Shown in pieces: positions 43,532 through 51,939 of a DNA stretch of 64,000 nt. This stretch comes from Nitrospira sp. (GTDB taxonomy: Bacteria > Nitrospirota > Nitrospiria > Nitrospirales > Nitrospiraceae). The notes under the pieces were generated by a model, which searched no databases, had not been told where the DNA came from, and was given only the letters and a program-made list of their open reading frames with translations. How positions within the stretch are numbered: position 1 is the first letter of the stretch; each line of letters begins with the position of its first letter. The position numbers and the translations under genes are program-made. The DNA lies in contig JAURZE010000015.1 of the NCBI GenBank assembly GCA_030653545.1, positions 39,234 through 103,233 on the forward strand, in the 5' to 3' direction.

Positions 43532-44479
43532 ATGCTGGAAACCAGATTCAAGGTGGTGTTTCTTATCGTGGTCTTGCTGTTTGCGGCCATGCCGATTATT
43601 GCCATCCTTCGCGGGACGACTACGACTCCTTTCGAAGAGAGTGATCCCGGTTCCCCGGTTTCGGTACAGCCTGGTGACATGCCTGCTGCAGCTGAAGCGG
43701 CGATAGATGAAGAAATGATCCTGATTCCTGCCGGGACCTTTCTGCGTGGGACCGATATGGGTGGGCTTGACGAAGGGCCGCCCAGGGAGATCTTCCTCGA
43801 TGCATTTCGAATCGACCGCTACGAAGTAACCAATTCGCAGTATGGGCAGTTTGCTGCGGCCACCGGTCACCGGAAGGCGGGGCCTCCTTCTCGATACGCC
43901 AAGAATGTGTCCAAAATGCGCGGCCCGAATCAACCGGCTATCTATGTGTCATGGGACGATGCCGTGGCCTACTGTCAGTGGAAGAGCAGGCGGCTGCCTA
44001 CAGAAGCAGAATGGGAAAAAGCCATGCGTGGTACAGATGGTCGACTGTGGCCTTGGGGAAATACGGAACAGCCTGATGGGGCCAACTGGGCGCGAGTCAA
44101 CGACGGATTCGAGGCGAGTGCTCCTGCGGGATCATTCAAGGCAGACATAAGTCCCTACGGTGTCATGGATGGGGCGGGAAATGTCATGGAATGGGTCCAG
44201 GACTGGTATGCGGAGGGGTATTACAAGGAATCGCCAGACCGAAATCCGCCAAGTCCGGAGTATGGCGTCTATCGAACGATGCGGGGGGGTGCGTATACGA
44301 CGACTGGGGGCGATCTTCGCCTCACCAGTCGAAGCAAAATGGTCCCGGATTTTCGTGATGAAACGATCGGATTTCGGTGCGCGATGTCAGTGGAAAATGG
44401 CGTGGGTGAGACGGCGAATCGCAGCGAGAAATCTATAGAAAATCAAAGTAGTAGAGAATCAGAAACACGGCCAAAATGA
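43532..44479 (+). CDS. Membrane-anchored formylglycine-enzyme-like protein 2
   Basis: A 315-residue paralogue of the previous gene, starting five bases after it. A signal anchor (residues 7-26) leads to an SUMF1 domain with EMILIPAGTFLRGTDMGGLD, RIDRYEVTNSQYGQFAA, RLPTEAEWEKAMRGTDGRL and GAGNVMEWVQDWY. As in the partner, the catalytic Cys pair is absent (TSRSKMVPDFRDETIGFRCA). The C-terminal 30 residues are polar and probably disordered. The 3' end overlaps the antisense micro-gene at 44433. Confidence 0.88.
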   Translation: MLETRFKVVFLIVVLLFAAMPIIAILRGTTTTPFEESDPGSPVSVQPGDMPAAAEAAIDEEMILIPAGTFLRGTDMGGLDEGPPREIFLDAFRIDRYEVTNSQYGQFAAATGHRKAGPPSRYAKNVSKMRGPNQPAIYVSWDDAVAYCQWKSRRLPTEAEWEKAMRGTDGRLWPWGNTEQPDGANWARVNDGFEASAPAGSFKADISPYGVMDGAGNVMEWVQDWYAEGYYKESPDRNPPSPEYGVYRTMRGGAYTTTGGDLRLTSRSKMVPDFRDETIGFRCAMSVENGVGETANRSEKSIENQSSRESETRPK

Positions 44480-44537
44480 TATTGACAACCATACCGGCCA
44501 AAACTATAATGTCGAAAATTTTTGAGTTTTTTGTCAT
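44433..44537 (-). CDS. 34-residue single-helix micro-protein
   Basis: MTKNSKIFDIIVLAG starts a single hydrophobic helix ending LILYYFDFL. AAGGA lies six bases before the ATG. It runs antisense to the last codons of the SUMF1-like gene (47-base tail-to-tail overlap). Composition and length resemble small oxidase-associated peptides, but expression is unproven. Confidence 0.5.
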   Translation of the reverse strand: MTKNSKIFDIIVLAGMVVNIILAVFLILYYFDFL

Positions 44538-44655
44538 GGGTTTCCTTGTGTTGTTATGGCCGCCAGCTAAGGAATTTTGAATAACACACAGGTTTTTGGG
44601 TGTCAAGGAATTCACGGGCTTCACTCACTATTTCGAGCATGGAAGGGGAGGCAAG

Positions 44656-44778
44656 ATGGCGACGGCAACAGCAGACAGCGATTTGATGGTTAAGGTCGGC
44701 AAGATGATTTTCTACATCACTTGCGCGGTTGGTTTGTGGTTTTTCTATTGGTTTGCTGGCATTCAGTGCCCCTGCTAG
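44656..44778 (+). CDS. 40-residue single-helix micro-protein with CPC end
   Basis: MATATADSDLMVKVGKM begins a helix (IFYITCAVGLWFFYWFAGI) that ends in Gln-Cys-Pro-Cys. GGGGAGG lies four to five bases upstream. It is the first gene ahead of bd-like subunit 2. Small one-helix subunits such as CydX stabilise cytochrome bd; this one has no similarity I can recognise but its place fits. The terminal Cys-Pro-Cys might bind metal. Confidence 0.6.
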   Translation: MATATADSDLMVKVGKMIFYITCAVGLWFFYWFAGIQCPC

Positions 44779-44836
44779 TTCAGGGCCGCTGCGAGTCTGA
44801 CGGTTGTGAAACTTTGATCGATCTGATGAGGAGGAG

Positions 44837-44962
44837 ATGATGGGGCAGAATATTCTGTATGGGATTATCTCTGTGGCGATCTGCGTAGGATACTTCCTGA
44901 TGGTTGACCATTTTCTGATGGATATGCAGGGCCTGGACTTCTGGTACATGTTCCGTAAGTAG
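44837..44962 (+). CDS. 41-residue single-helix micro-protein
   Basis: MMGQNILYGIISVAIC starts a helix that continues GYFLMVDHFLMDMQGLDFWY and ends MFRK, after a GAGGAG site. It lies 59 bases after the CPC micro-protein and 68 bases before bd-like subunit 2. A CydX-like accessory subunit is a plausible guess. Confidence 0.58.
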   Translation: MMGQNILYGIISVAICVGYFLMVDHFLMDMQGLDFWYMFRK

Positions 44963-45030
44963 TTTGGCGCTGCGTAGGATTTTTGGGGCTTGTGATGAAT
45001 CTTTTTCGTAAAGCATTAAGGAGGTATCCC

Positions 45031-46941
45031 ATGGGTCTTGTAACCCGGAAGAAAGTGTTCTCAATCATGGCGCTCTGCGCGATGGTTGGCCTCCTCCTGT
45101 TTCCTGTGGTGGTGTCGCTTCCGTCACTGGCAATCGGTGCGGATGCGCCTGACGCGGCAAAGAAGGAGGATGCGAAGGTTGAGAAGGGGCGTGACGTCTA
45201 TTATAAGACGGAAGGTATCGTGGTTGGCGCGCCTGCCCCGAAGACAGTTGACGGCCCGAGGGATTATCCCCGGTATAACTTCGAGAGTCGCGTGCTCCTC
45301 TGGTTCGCGAACCAGCAGCATCTATACTACGGCAGCTTCGTGCTCGCCGTTCCGATTTTCTGCATGGTCGTCGAATTCATGGGTGTGGTGACGAAGGATA
45401 AGGCGTTGGCGAAGCGGTATGATCAGCTTGCCTATGACTTTATTAAGATCAGTCTGACGGCGTACTCGTTGACGGCCGTGCTTGGCGGTATTCTGATCTT
45501 TACCTTCCTCACTCTCTATCCTGCGTTTTTCGGTTATCTGTCCAGCATTTTCCGTCCGGTCATGCACATCTATGCGTTGATGTTCGTGGCTGAGAGCGGC
45601 ACCCTCTACATCTACTACTACGGCTGGGACAAGATGAAAGAGGGATTCCTGAAGTGGATCCATCTGAGCATGTCGGTGATTTTGAACATCATCGGGACCT
45701 TGCTCATGTTCCTGGCGAACTCGTGGATCGGATTCATGATGTCTCCGGCCGGTGTTGACGAGCAGGGGCGGTTCCTTGGAAATATCTGGCACGTTCTTCA
45801 TACGGCATTGTGGAACCCGCTCAACCTCCATCGCATCCTTGGCAATATGGCCTTCGGTGGTGGCGTGGTTGCGGCTTACGCGGCGTACAAGTTCTTAGCG
45901 TCGAAGACCGATGAGGATCGCGCCCACTATGATTGGATGGGCTACATCGCGATGGCGCTCGGTGTCGCGTTCTTGATCCCGTTGCCGTTTGCCGGTTACT
46001 GGCTCATGCGCGAAGTCTATGCGTATCGCCAACAGATGGGCATTACGCTCATGGGTGGATTGTTGGCCTGGCTCTTCATTATTCAGGCCACCATGATCGG
46101 TATTTTGTTCCTGAGCACAAACTACTATTTGTGGCAGGCGATGGGACGCATGCGTGGAGCGGAGAAGTATCAACGTTACATCAAGTACCTGGTGTTTATC
46201 CTCGCTTGCGGGTATTTGGTCTTTATTACGCCGCACACGATGGTCATGACTCCGGCGGAATTGAAGGCCATGGGCGGACAGCAGCACCCGGTGTTGGGTA
46301 ACTATGGCGTCATGTCGGCGAAAAACGGCGGCATCAACGTCATCATCACCACCACGGTGTTGAGCTTCGTCTGGTATATGCGCGGCAACAAGATTTCGAC
46401 TGTCTCTTGGTCGAAATTCGGGAACATCTTTATGGGATGTTTCTTCTTCTTCGCCTACGTCAATATTATTGGGCTGGCGATTTACGGATACTACATCCCG
46501 GCTAACGTCCGAGTTGGATTGTCTGTCCCGCAGGTGGCGACAACGCTCTCCTGTCTCTTCTTCATGTTCGCTTTGAACAGCGTCATGATGAAGGGTGCCA
46601 AACAAATGGGGCCGATCGAGTGGGGTAAGATCTCTGCCCGCTCGCAGTATGCGCTGATCATGTTGGCGACAGCATTTACCTGGATGATGGGCTTGATGGG
46701 ATACATTCGCTCATCGGTTCGCCTCTTCTGGCACGTGAATGAAATCATGCGGGACAATTCACCGTGGGCCTATACGCACACGGTTGGATTTGCTGCGAAC
46801 ATGATTTCTTTTAACGTGCTGTTCTTCTGGATCAGTATTCTTTTCGTATTCTGGCTTGGAAGCTTAGCGGCAAAGAAGGCTCCGGCTGGTGAGAAGGCGG
46901 GGGTTCCTGGTAGCGCGCCTCAGCCGGCAGGTAGCCACTAA
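45031..46941 (+). CDS. Cytochrome bd-like oxidase subunit I, paralogue 2
   Basis: From the ATG with AAGGAGG six bases upstream it has 636 residues; an ATG at 44995 and a start at 44983 are less likely. It closely matches the subunit at 39597 over its length: QQHLYYGSFVLAVPIFC, VAESGTLYIYYYGWDKM, LNLHRILGNMAFGGG (CydA His186 position) and GYIRSSVRLFWHVNEI. A His (PVMHIYALMF) lies next to the CydA Glu99 position, which is itself Ile in my manual alignment, and has no counterpart in the other paralogue. The GRQPW quinol motif is absent. It heads an operon of membrane cytochromes, so electrons may come from cytochrome c and not quinol. Bd-like oxidases of this kind have been proposed as terminal oxidases in Nitrospira. 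Confidence 0.85.
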   Translation: MGLVTRKKVFSIMALCAMVGLLLFPVVVSLPSLAIGADAPDAAKKEDAKVEKGRDVYYKTEGIVVGAPAPKTVDGPRDYPRYNFESRVLLWFANQQHLYYGSFVLAVPIFCMVVEFMGVVTKDKALAKRYDQLAYDFIKISLTAYSLTAVLGGILIFTFLTLYPAFFGYLSSIFRPVMHIYALMFVAESGTLYIYYYGWDKMKEGFLKWIHLSMSVILNIIGTLLMFLANSWIGFMMSPAGVDEQGRFLGNIWHVLHTALWNPLNLHRILGNMAFGGGVVAAYAAYKFLASKTDEDRAHYDWMGYIAMALGVAFLIPLPFAGYWLMREVYAYRQQMGITLMGGLLAWLFIIQATMIGILFLSTNYYLWQAMGRMRGAEKYQRYIKYLVFILACGYLVFITPHTMVMTPAELKAMGGQQHPVLGNYGVMSAKNGGINVIITTTVLSFVWYMRGNKISTVSWSKFGNIFMGCFFFFAYVNIIGLAIYGYYIPANVRVGLSVPQVATTLSCLFFMFALNSVMMKGAKQMGPIEWGKISARSQYALIMLATAFTWMMGLMGYIRSSVRLFWHVNEIMRDNSPWAYTHTVGFAANMISFNVLFFWISILFVFWLGSLAAKKAPAGEKAGVPGSAPQPAGSH

Positions 46942-46965
46942 CCATCTTATTGAGCAACTGGCTCA

Positions 46966-46994
46966 GGGGGGAGGCCGTGCAAGCGCCTTCCCCC
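46966..46994 (+). other. Intercistronic hairpin in the oxidase operon
   Basis: GGGGGGAGGC pairs with GCCTTCCCCC around a nine-base loop, with one G-T pair. No T-run follows and the next gene lies 25 bases on, so it is more likely an RNA-stability or processing element that sets unequal expression than a terminator. Confidence 0.5.
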
Positions 46995-47019
46995 GGTGTA
47001 GCCGCAGGAGGTTAAAACC

Positions 47020-48330
47020 GTGGGCGATTTGATTAATCAAGCACTAGCGATGGGGTGGCCGGCACTGGCGTTGCTGGCCGGCCTCTTGGTGTATTTCCAA
47101 TTTTCCATCAGTGATCCCGTTGCAAAGAAGCGGGCCACGCTCAAGACGATCATTGGGATGGCGGCAACGTTTCTTTTGTTTATTGCGATCGTAAATTACA
47201 CGGGTAATTTTTACGGCGAGAATCGGCTCTTGCCGGTCTCGCTTGTGATGATTACCGCCGCTTCCTTTATGGTAGCGATTTATTTCCCTAATTTTGGGGC
47301 ATTGCTCAAAATCGGCGGGCTCATGTTTTTTGTGGCCGCGTTTCTTTCCGGTTATGGAAACTGGTTGCCGCAGGTCGAAGGTGGCTTCCCGCCGAAGGAA
47401 GAGAAGCTCGAGTATAGCGGTATGACGGCGCAACAGCTGGCCGATGAAGGCGAGAAGATTATTTTCGGTGGCGTTGGGAAAAACAAAGAGCAGGGTGCTA
47501 TCGGCAAAGGCCAGTGTCCGCTCTGTCACGCATTCCATGCTGGCATGTTGGGTGAACGTGCTCCCAATCTGAGCGGCTTGCCCGAGCGCGCCGGCAAAGA
47601 GCGTCTTGAAGATCCGAAATATTCGAAGGGCAATGCCGCCAAGCGTGACTATGCCCAAAAGGAAGCGTTCCCTGGATCAGGCACTGCTGAAAATGGACAG
47701 GAGTATATTGCTGAGTCGCACGCCTGCCCGAACTGCTACGTCGTGGCTGGTTTCGGCGTGAAGGGAACCAATGACAAGGAAAGCCCGATGCCGGCGATTC
47801 ACAAGCCGCCGATATCGCTCAGCCTTGATGAGCTCGCAGCCGTGGATACATGGTTGTATGTCCGCGAAGGCCGTGATGCTCCATCTTTCGACGAGATTGT
47901 GAAGTCGTACGAGAAGTTTATTCCTGAAGCGGATCGGCCGAAGAAGCAGGAAGAAAAAACCGGGCCGCCTAGTGCTCTTATGGCTGACGGGACCGAGCCT
48001 GTGGACCAGATATTTGCAAAAGCACAGTGCGTATCTTGCCACACGATTCCTGGAATCCCGGGTGCGAATGGGACAATCGGCCCTAAGCTGGTTGAGGGGA
48101 CGAATGCACCTGGTCGCATTAAGGACAAGGAGTATAAGGGAACGGCCAAGTCGACATCCGACTACATTATGGAGTCGATCGTATCACCCAGTGCCTATGT
48201 GGTGAAGCCATTCCCTGATAATACGATGCCCAAGGTGTTTGGTCAGAAACTCAGTGCGGGAGCGCTCAAGAAGATTGTGGATTATCTCTCGCAAGTCTAC
48301 GAGGGAAAAGAGCCTCCAAAGATTTCGTAA
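47020..48330 (+). CDS. Membrane-bound cytochrome c, degenerate middle haem site
   Basis: A 436-residue protein from GTG with CAGGAGG ahead. Four helices (about residues 8-28, 40-58, 67-84, 88-106) anchor a periplasmic domain with haem sites CPLCH (C166) and CVSCH (C337). A third site reads CPNCY (C236), with Tyr in the place of the haem-ligand His, so a third haem is unlikely or unusual. IFGGVGKNKEQG and the long Lys/Glu-rich linker are distinctive. It is the second gene of the bd-like operon and probably the subunit that receives electrons. Confidence 0.82.
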   Translation: MGDLINQALAMGWPALALLAGLLVYFQFSISDPVAKKRATLKTIIGMAATFLLFIAIVNYTGNFYGENRLLPVSLVMITAASFMVAIYFPNFGALLKIGGLMFFVAAFLSGYGNWLPQVEGGFPPKEEKLEYSGMTAQQLADEGEKIIFGGVGKNKEQGAIGKGQCPLCHAFHAGMLGERAPNLSGLPERAGKERLEDPKYSKGNAAKRDYAQKEAFPGSGTAENGQEYIAESHACPNCYVVAGFGVKGTNDKESPMPAIHKPPISLSLDELAAVDTWLYVREGRDAPSFDEIVKSYEKFIPEADRPKKQEEKTGPPSALMADGTEPVDQIFAKAQCVSCHTIPGIPGANGTIGPKLVEGTNAPGRIKDKEYKGTAKSTSDYIMESIVSPSAYVVKPFPDNTMPKVFGQKLSAGALKKIVDYLSQVYEGKEPPKIS

Positions 48331-48368
48331 CTGAGCTGTGAATCTTTTAGACCAAAGGGAGTGAACTC

Positions 48369-49406
48369 ATGAAAGCATTGATGTCAGTCGGCGCGCTGGT
48401 AGGAGCTATTGCGCTCCTCCTGCTAGTCGGGATGATCCTCGACGTCGTCCCGTCGAATACCGTCCGCTTAGTCGAAGGCTACATGCCGATCCAGATGTTG
48501 GTTGAGGTAGCCTGCTTCGTTGTCGGCTTTGCCGGGTTGAGCTACATGCTCAGTTCAATGGGTATGGCGGTTCCCCGCTTCTGGCAGGGAATCGGGTTCT
48601 GGGCTTTTGTGTTGCTCTATTTGAAATTCCGCGTCTATCCGCCCATCCCGTTCAGCGTTCGAGCCATGTATGGTACGGTGTCGCTCGTCGCGGTCTTTAT
48701 GTGGGTGTCCGCGAACGAGGACGACTGGAAAAAGTTTAAGCAGCCGATCATGAACGTTCTCGATGCCCAGAGTGGAGCAAACAAGATGCTCCGCTACGCG
48801 TATCTCGTTCTGATTCCGGTTCTTGTTGGTTTCACCTCCTTCAATGCGATGAAGCCAACGTCGGAAGAGCCGGTTGAGTTGCGAACGGTGCATCCGGCCC
48901 CTCCGGCCAGCACGAAAGTTCATGGTAAGACCTACACTCTCCAGACCTCCCAGAATCCGTACCGGGTCAACCCGGAAGGGAAGTTTGATCAGGAATATAG
49001 CAACAAGCTGATCGTTGAGCAGGGCATGGGGCGCTTGATGGCCCCGAATGCCAATCCGTGGGATGAGAAGAATCAGGGCTATCTGAAGTATGTGAAGGAA
49101 GGTGGAGAAATCTTCTTCCAGAACTGCCACTTCTGCCACGGCGACAATTTAAATGGTCGTGGTCTTCACGCCTTTGCGTTTAACCCGATTCCTGCGAACT
49201 TTACCGATCCAGGCACAATCGCTCAGCTCCAGGAGACCTTCATTTTCTGGCGCGTTGCCAAGGGTGGTATTGGATTGCCGAACGAAGGTTTCCCCTGGGC
49301 CTCAGTGATGCCGCCATGGGAACAGCATTTGACCGTCGACGAGATCTGGAAGGTCATTTTGTTTGAGTATTGGCATACGGGTTACTACCCCAGGACCTGG
49401 GACTAA
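48369..49406 (+). CDS. Membrane-anchored monohaem cytochrome c
   Basis: A 345-residue protein. The N-terminal half is hydrophobic with about five helices (residues 1-160, including FWQGIGFWAFVLLYLKF). The C-terminal half is periplasmic with one haem site CHFCH (C253 to H257), and a class-I-like end GGIGLPNEGFPWASVMPPWE with a Met that could be the sixth ligand. AAGGGAG lies upstream. Third core gene of the bd-like operon. Confidence 0.8.
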   Translation: MKALMSVGALVGAIALLLLVGMILDVVPSNTVRLVEGYMPIQMLVEVACFVVGFAGLSYMLSSMGMAVPRFWQGIGFWAFVLLYLKFRVYPPIPFSVRAMYGTVSLVAVFMWVSANEDDWKKFKQPIMNVLDAQSGANKMLRYAYLVLIPVLVGFTSFNAMKPTSEEPVELRTVHPAPPASTKVHGKTYTLQTSQNPYRVNPEGKFDQEYSNKLIVEQGMGRLMAPNANPWDEKNQGYLKYVKEGGEIFFQNCHFCHGDNLNGRGLHAFAFNPIPANFTDPGTIAQLQETFIFWRVAKGGIGLPNEGFPWASVMPPWEQHLTVDEIWKVILFEYWHTGYYPRTWD

Positions 49407-49455
49407 AAGTCCACTGGCATAACGGATAACCCTGGATTACGACATGAGGAAAAAA

Positions 49456-51234
49456 ATGATGAATACGTCGATGGGCAAAAAAGCAGGGATCGTCCTTGCC
49501 TCGGCCTTTGGACTGGCTCTTTTCTCTGCCGGCCCGTTGGTCCTCTCGGCATCTGCCGAGGAAGTTCCGCAGGGATTTAAGAAGGGTGAACTGGCGCCAG
49601 AGCCGGCTGCAGACATGATCGAGGCCGGGAAGCGCGTCTACTTTACCAAGTGCGTCTGGTGTCATGGAGTGGATGGAGCCGGCGACGGGCCCGGCGCCGA
49701 CCGACTCTGGCCGCGTCCCCGCAACTTCAACCAGGGGACTTTCAAGATCCGGCATACTGCCAGCGGTGAACTGCCGTTGTTTGATGCCAAAAAGCCGACT
49801 CCCGGGCAAAACGACCTTTTTGAGACGGTGACCCATGGTTTGCCTGGTTCTGCGATGCCTTCATGGGAAGGTATTTTGACCGAAGAGCAACGCCTTCAGG
49901 TGTTGTCCTTCGTCACTACGCAGTTGGTGAAGGATCGGAAATTCACCGATAAGCAGTCGGAATCCCAGACGATTCTTCAGATGGCCGATTTGAAGCCGAA
50001 AGAGGCGACAGAGGAAAGCAAGAAGAGAGGATCCGAGCTGATCGTAGAAAAGAAGTGCGTGGAATGTCATGGCATGGAAGGCCGTGGCGATGGTAACGCC
50101 TTCAATCTGAAGGATGACTGGGGTTTCTCGATTCAGCCTGCCAATTGGCACAAGTGCTGGAATTTCCGTGGAAGCCGGCAGGATCCGTACAATGTGAAGA
50201 ATATTTTCCGGACCTTCTCGACCGGCGTCAATGGAACTCCGATGCCGTCGTTTGCGGATAGCACGTCAGTCGATGATCGTTGGGATATTGCGAACTTTGT
50301 GAACTCCTTGTGCGAAAGAGATGCTCAAGGGAATCCGCTCTCAATCGATCCACAGACGGATAAGCCGAAAGTCAACTTCGTGCTTCCCTCGAATCCGGTG
50401 GAAGGTGAGATCCCCACGGATATCGAGAACGAAGCCTGGCAGAAAACCCAAAAGCGCCTTATCGCCATGGGTGGTCAGATCACGCACAAGCCGCGTAACT
50501 TCGTGAACCGGATCGATGATCTCTGGGTTCGGTCGCTGTATAACGAAAAGTCGATTGTGTACTTGATCGAATGGGACGATCGTACCAAGAGCGTGGCCGA
50601 AGGGAAGTTGCCCTGGGCTCCGACTCAAGTGAATATCGATGTGAAGGAGCAGGATCCGAAGACCGGTGAAGAAGGATCTATCGCCGCGCATCAAAATAAT
50701 TACGCAGTGTACAATGACGCGGTCGCAATTGAGACGCCGGTCAAGTGGCAGGATCTTCCTGCTCCGATCAAGCCGCGGTATCTCTTCGGAAGCAATGAGC
50801 AATATCCCGTGGATATTGTGAAGTGGGAAGCTGACGGATCTCTCCGGGCTTTCAAGGGAACCGGTTGGGATAAGGATTTCGAAGAGCGCGATAGCTATGA
50901 AGAGAATCTAAAGATTCTCAAGTCTGAATGGAAGAACGGTCGTTGGTACGTCATGATTCAGCGTCCAGTCGGAAACAAGAAGGACCAGGATTATGACGAA
51001 GATACGCTGTTCGAAATGGGGAAATACATCCCGACCGTGTTCTTTGCCTGGGATGGTCATAACGGTGATGCAGGACGCAAGATGGCCGTCTCGGCTTTCT
51101 ACTACACGTTCATGCAGCCGCCGACGCCCCGTGAAGTGTATATCTATCCGTTCGTCATTGCCGGCGGGATCGTGCTGTTGGAAGCATGGGTCTTGACGCG
51201 CCGCGCAAACAAGCGGAAGGGCAAGACGCTCTAA
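49456..51234 (+). CDS. Dihaem cytochrome c fused to an NxrC-like haem b domain
   Basis: Starts in the run ATGAGGAAAAAAATGATG at 49456-49461, where AGGA gives a ribosome site for the ATG at 49456 or 49459; an ATG at 49444 lacks one. With the 49456 start it has 592 residues. After a signal peptide (ending SASAEE) come two cytochrome c motifs, CVWCH and CVECH (70 and 205 residues from the 49444 start). A beta-rich domain of the ethylbenzene-dehydrogenase/NxrC haem-b type follows (PRNFVNRIDDLWVRSLYNEK, SIVYLIEWDDRTKS, TFMQPPTPREVYIYP). One C-terminal helix anchors it. NxrC-type subunits carry electrons from nitrite oxidoreductase, so this could link nitrite oxidation to the bd-like core. Confidence 0.82.
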   Translation: MMNTSMGKKAGIVLASAFGLALFSAGPLVLSASAEEVPQGFKKGELAPEPAADMIEAGKRVYFTKCVWCHGVDGAGDGPGADRLWPRPRNFNQGTFKIRHTASGELPLFDAKKPTPGQNDLFETVTHGLPGSAMPSWEGILTEEQRLQVLSFVTTQLVKDRKFTDKQSESQTILQMADLKPKEATEESKKRGSELIVEKKCVECHGMEGRGDGNAFNLKDDWGFSIQPANWHKCWNFRGSRQDPYNVKNIFRTFSTGVNGTPMPSFADSTSVDDRWDIANFVNSLCERDAQGNPLSIDPQTDKPKVNFVLPSNPVEGEIPTDIENEAWQKTQKRLIAMGGQITHKPRNFVNRIDDLWVRSLYNEKSIVYLIEWDDRTKSVAEGKLPWAPTQVNIDVKEQDPKTGEEGSIAAHQNNYAVYNDAVAIETPVKWQDLPAPIKPRYLFGSNEQYPVDIVKWEADGSLRAFKGTGWDKDFEERDSYEENLKILKSEWKNGRWYVMIQRPVGNKKDQDYDEDTLFEMGKYIPTVFFAWDGHNGDAGRKMAVSAFYYTFMQPPTPREVYIYPFVIAGGIVLLEAWVLTRRANKRKGKTL

Positions 51235-51268
51235 GCGCACTCTGTACGTGAGTGGCTGAGCAGCGAAT

Positions 51269-51300
51269 GAAGGGGGTGGGGAAACCCACCCCCTTCGTGT
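51269..51300 (+). terminator. Intrinsic terminator closing the oxidase operon
   Basis: Perfect 12-bp stem GAAGGGGGTGGG with its complement around GAAA, followed by GTGTTTT. Confidence 0.88.
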
Positions 51301-51327
51301 TTTCACGCCATGAAGCGGTAGATCTGT

Positions 51328-51939
51328 ATGAATGTCACTGGAGTCGTGCTGGCCGGCGGCAAGAGCCGGCGGATGGGGGAGGATAAGCGTTTCCTACTGG
51401 TCGGGGAGGAGACGTTATTGACGCGAACGACCTCGGTGATGGCTCAGCTCTTTCCTGAAGTGCTCGTGATTATTGCGCAGGATAGTCCGCCGCTCACAGT
51501 CTCCGGATGCCTCGTTCACAGAGATCTCATTGCAGGTTGTGGAAGTCTCGGCGGCCTCTACACAGGTTTGGTAAAGGCTTCGGAGCAGCGTATTTTCGTC
51601 GTGGCCTGTGATATGCCGTTTCTGAATCCCGACATGATCCGCTGGTTTGTCGATCGCGATCCTGCAGCAGACATTGTGATGGCACGTTTGCCGACCGGGC
51701 TGCAATCTCTTCACGCGCTCTATAGTAAACGCGCATTGCCTGTCCTGGAGCGCATGGCCACCATGCATACTCTGAAGATCCAACAGATTGTCTCAGAACC
51801 CTCACTCCACACAACCGTCGTTTTGGCCGACGAGTGGGGCGAGCGTGATGCCCTCGCCCGATCGTTTCAGAATGTGAACACGCCGGCTGATCTCGCCGCG
51901 GCGAGAGCCGCACTTCGTAACCGTTCATTGACTCGATAA
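51328..51939 (+). CDS. mobA: Molybdenum cofactor guanylyltransferase MobA
   Basis: A 203-residue nucleotidyltransferase. LAGGKSRRMGEDKRFL at residues 8-23 is the GTP-binding signature, and FVVACDMPFLNPDMI holds the metal Asp. It joins GMP to molybdopterin to make the cofactor used by DMSO-reductase-family enzymes such as nitrite oxidoreductase. Partner mobB and moeA lie near 1.3-3.1 kb. The stop overlaps the next start (TAATG). Confidence 0.93.
   Translation: MNVTGVVLAGGKSRRMGEDKRFLLVGEETLLTRTTSVMAQLFPEVLVIIAQDSPPLTVSGCLVHRDLIAGCGSLGGLYTGLVKASEQRIFVVACDMPFLNPDMIRWFVDRDPAADIVMARLPTGLQSLHALYSKRALPVLERMATMHTLKIQQIVSEPSLHTTVVLADEWGERDALARSFQNVNTPADLAAARAALRNRSLTR

Noticed and set aside
46966..46994. 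Possible terminator between the bd-like gene and the next cytochrome
   Set aside because: No T-run follows and the next gene has a strong ribosome site 25 bases on; kept as a plain hairpin.
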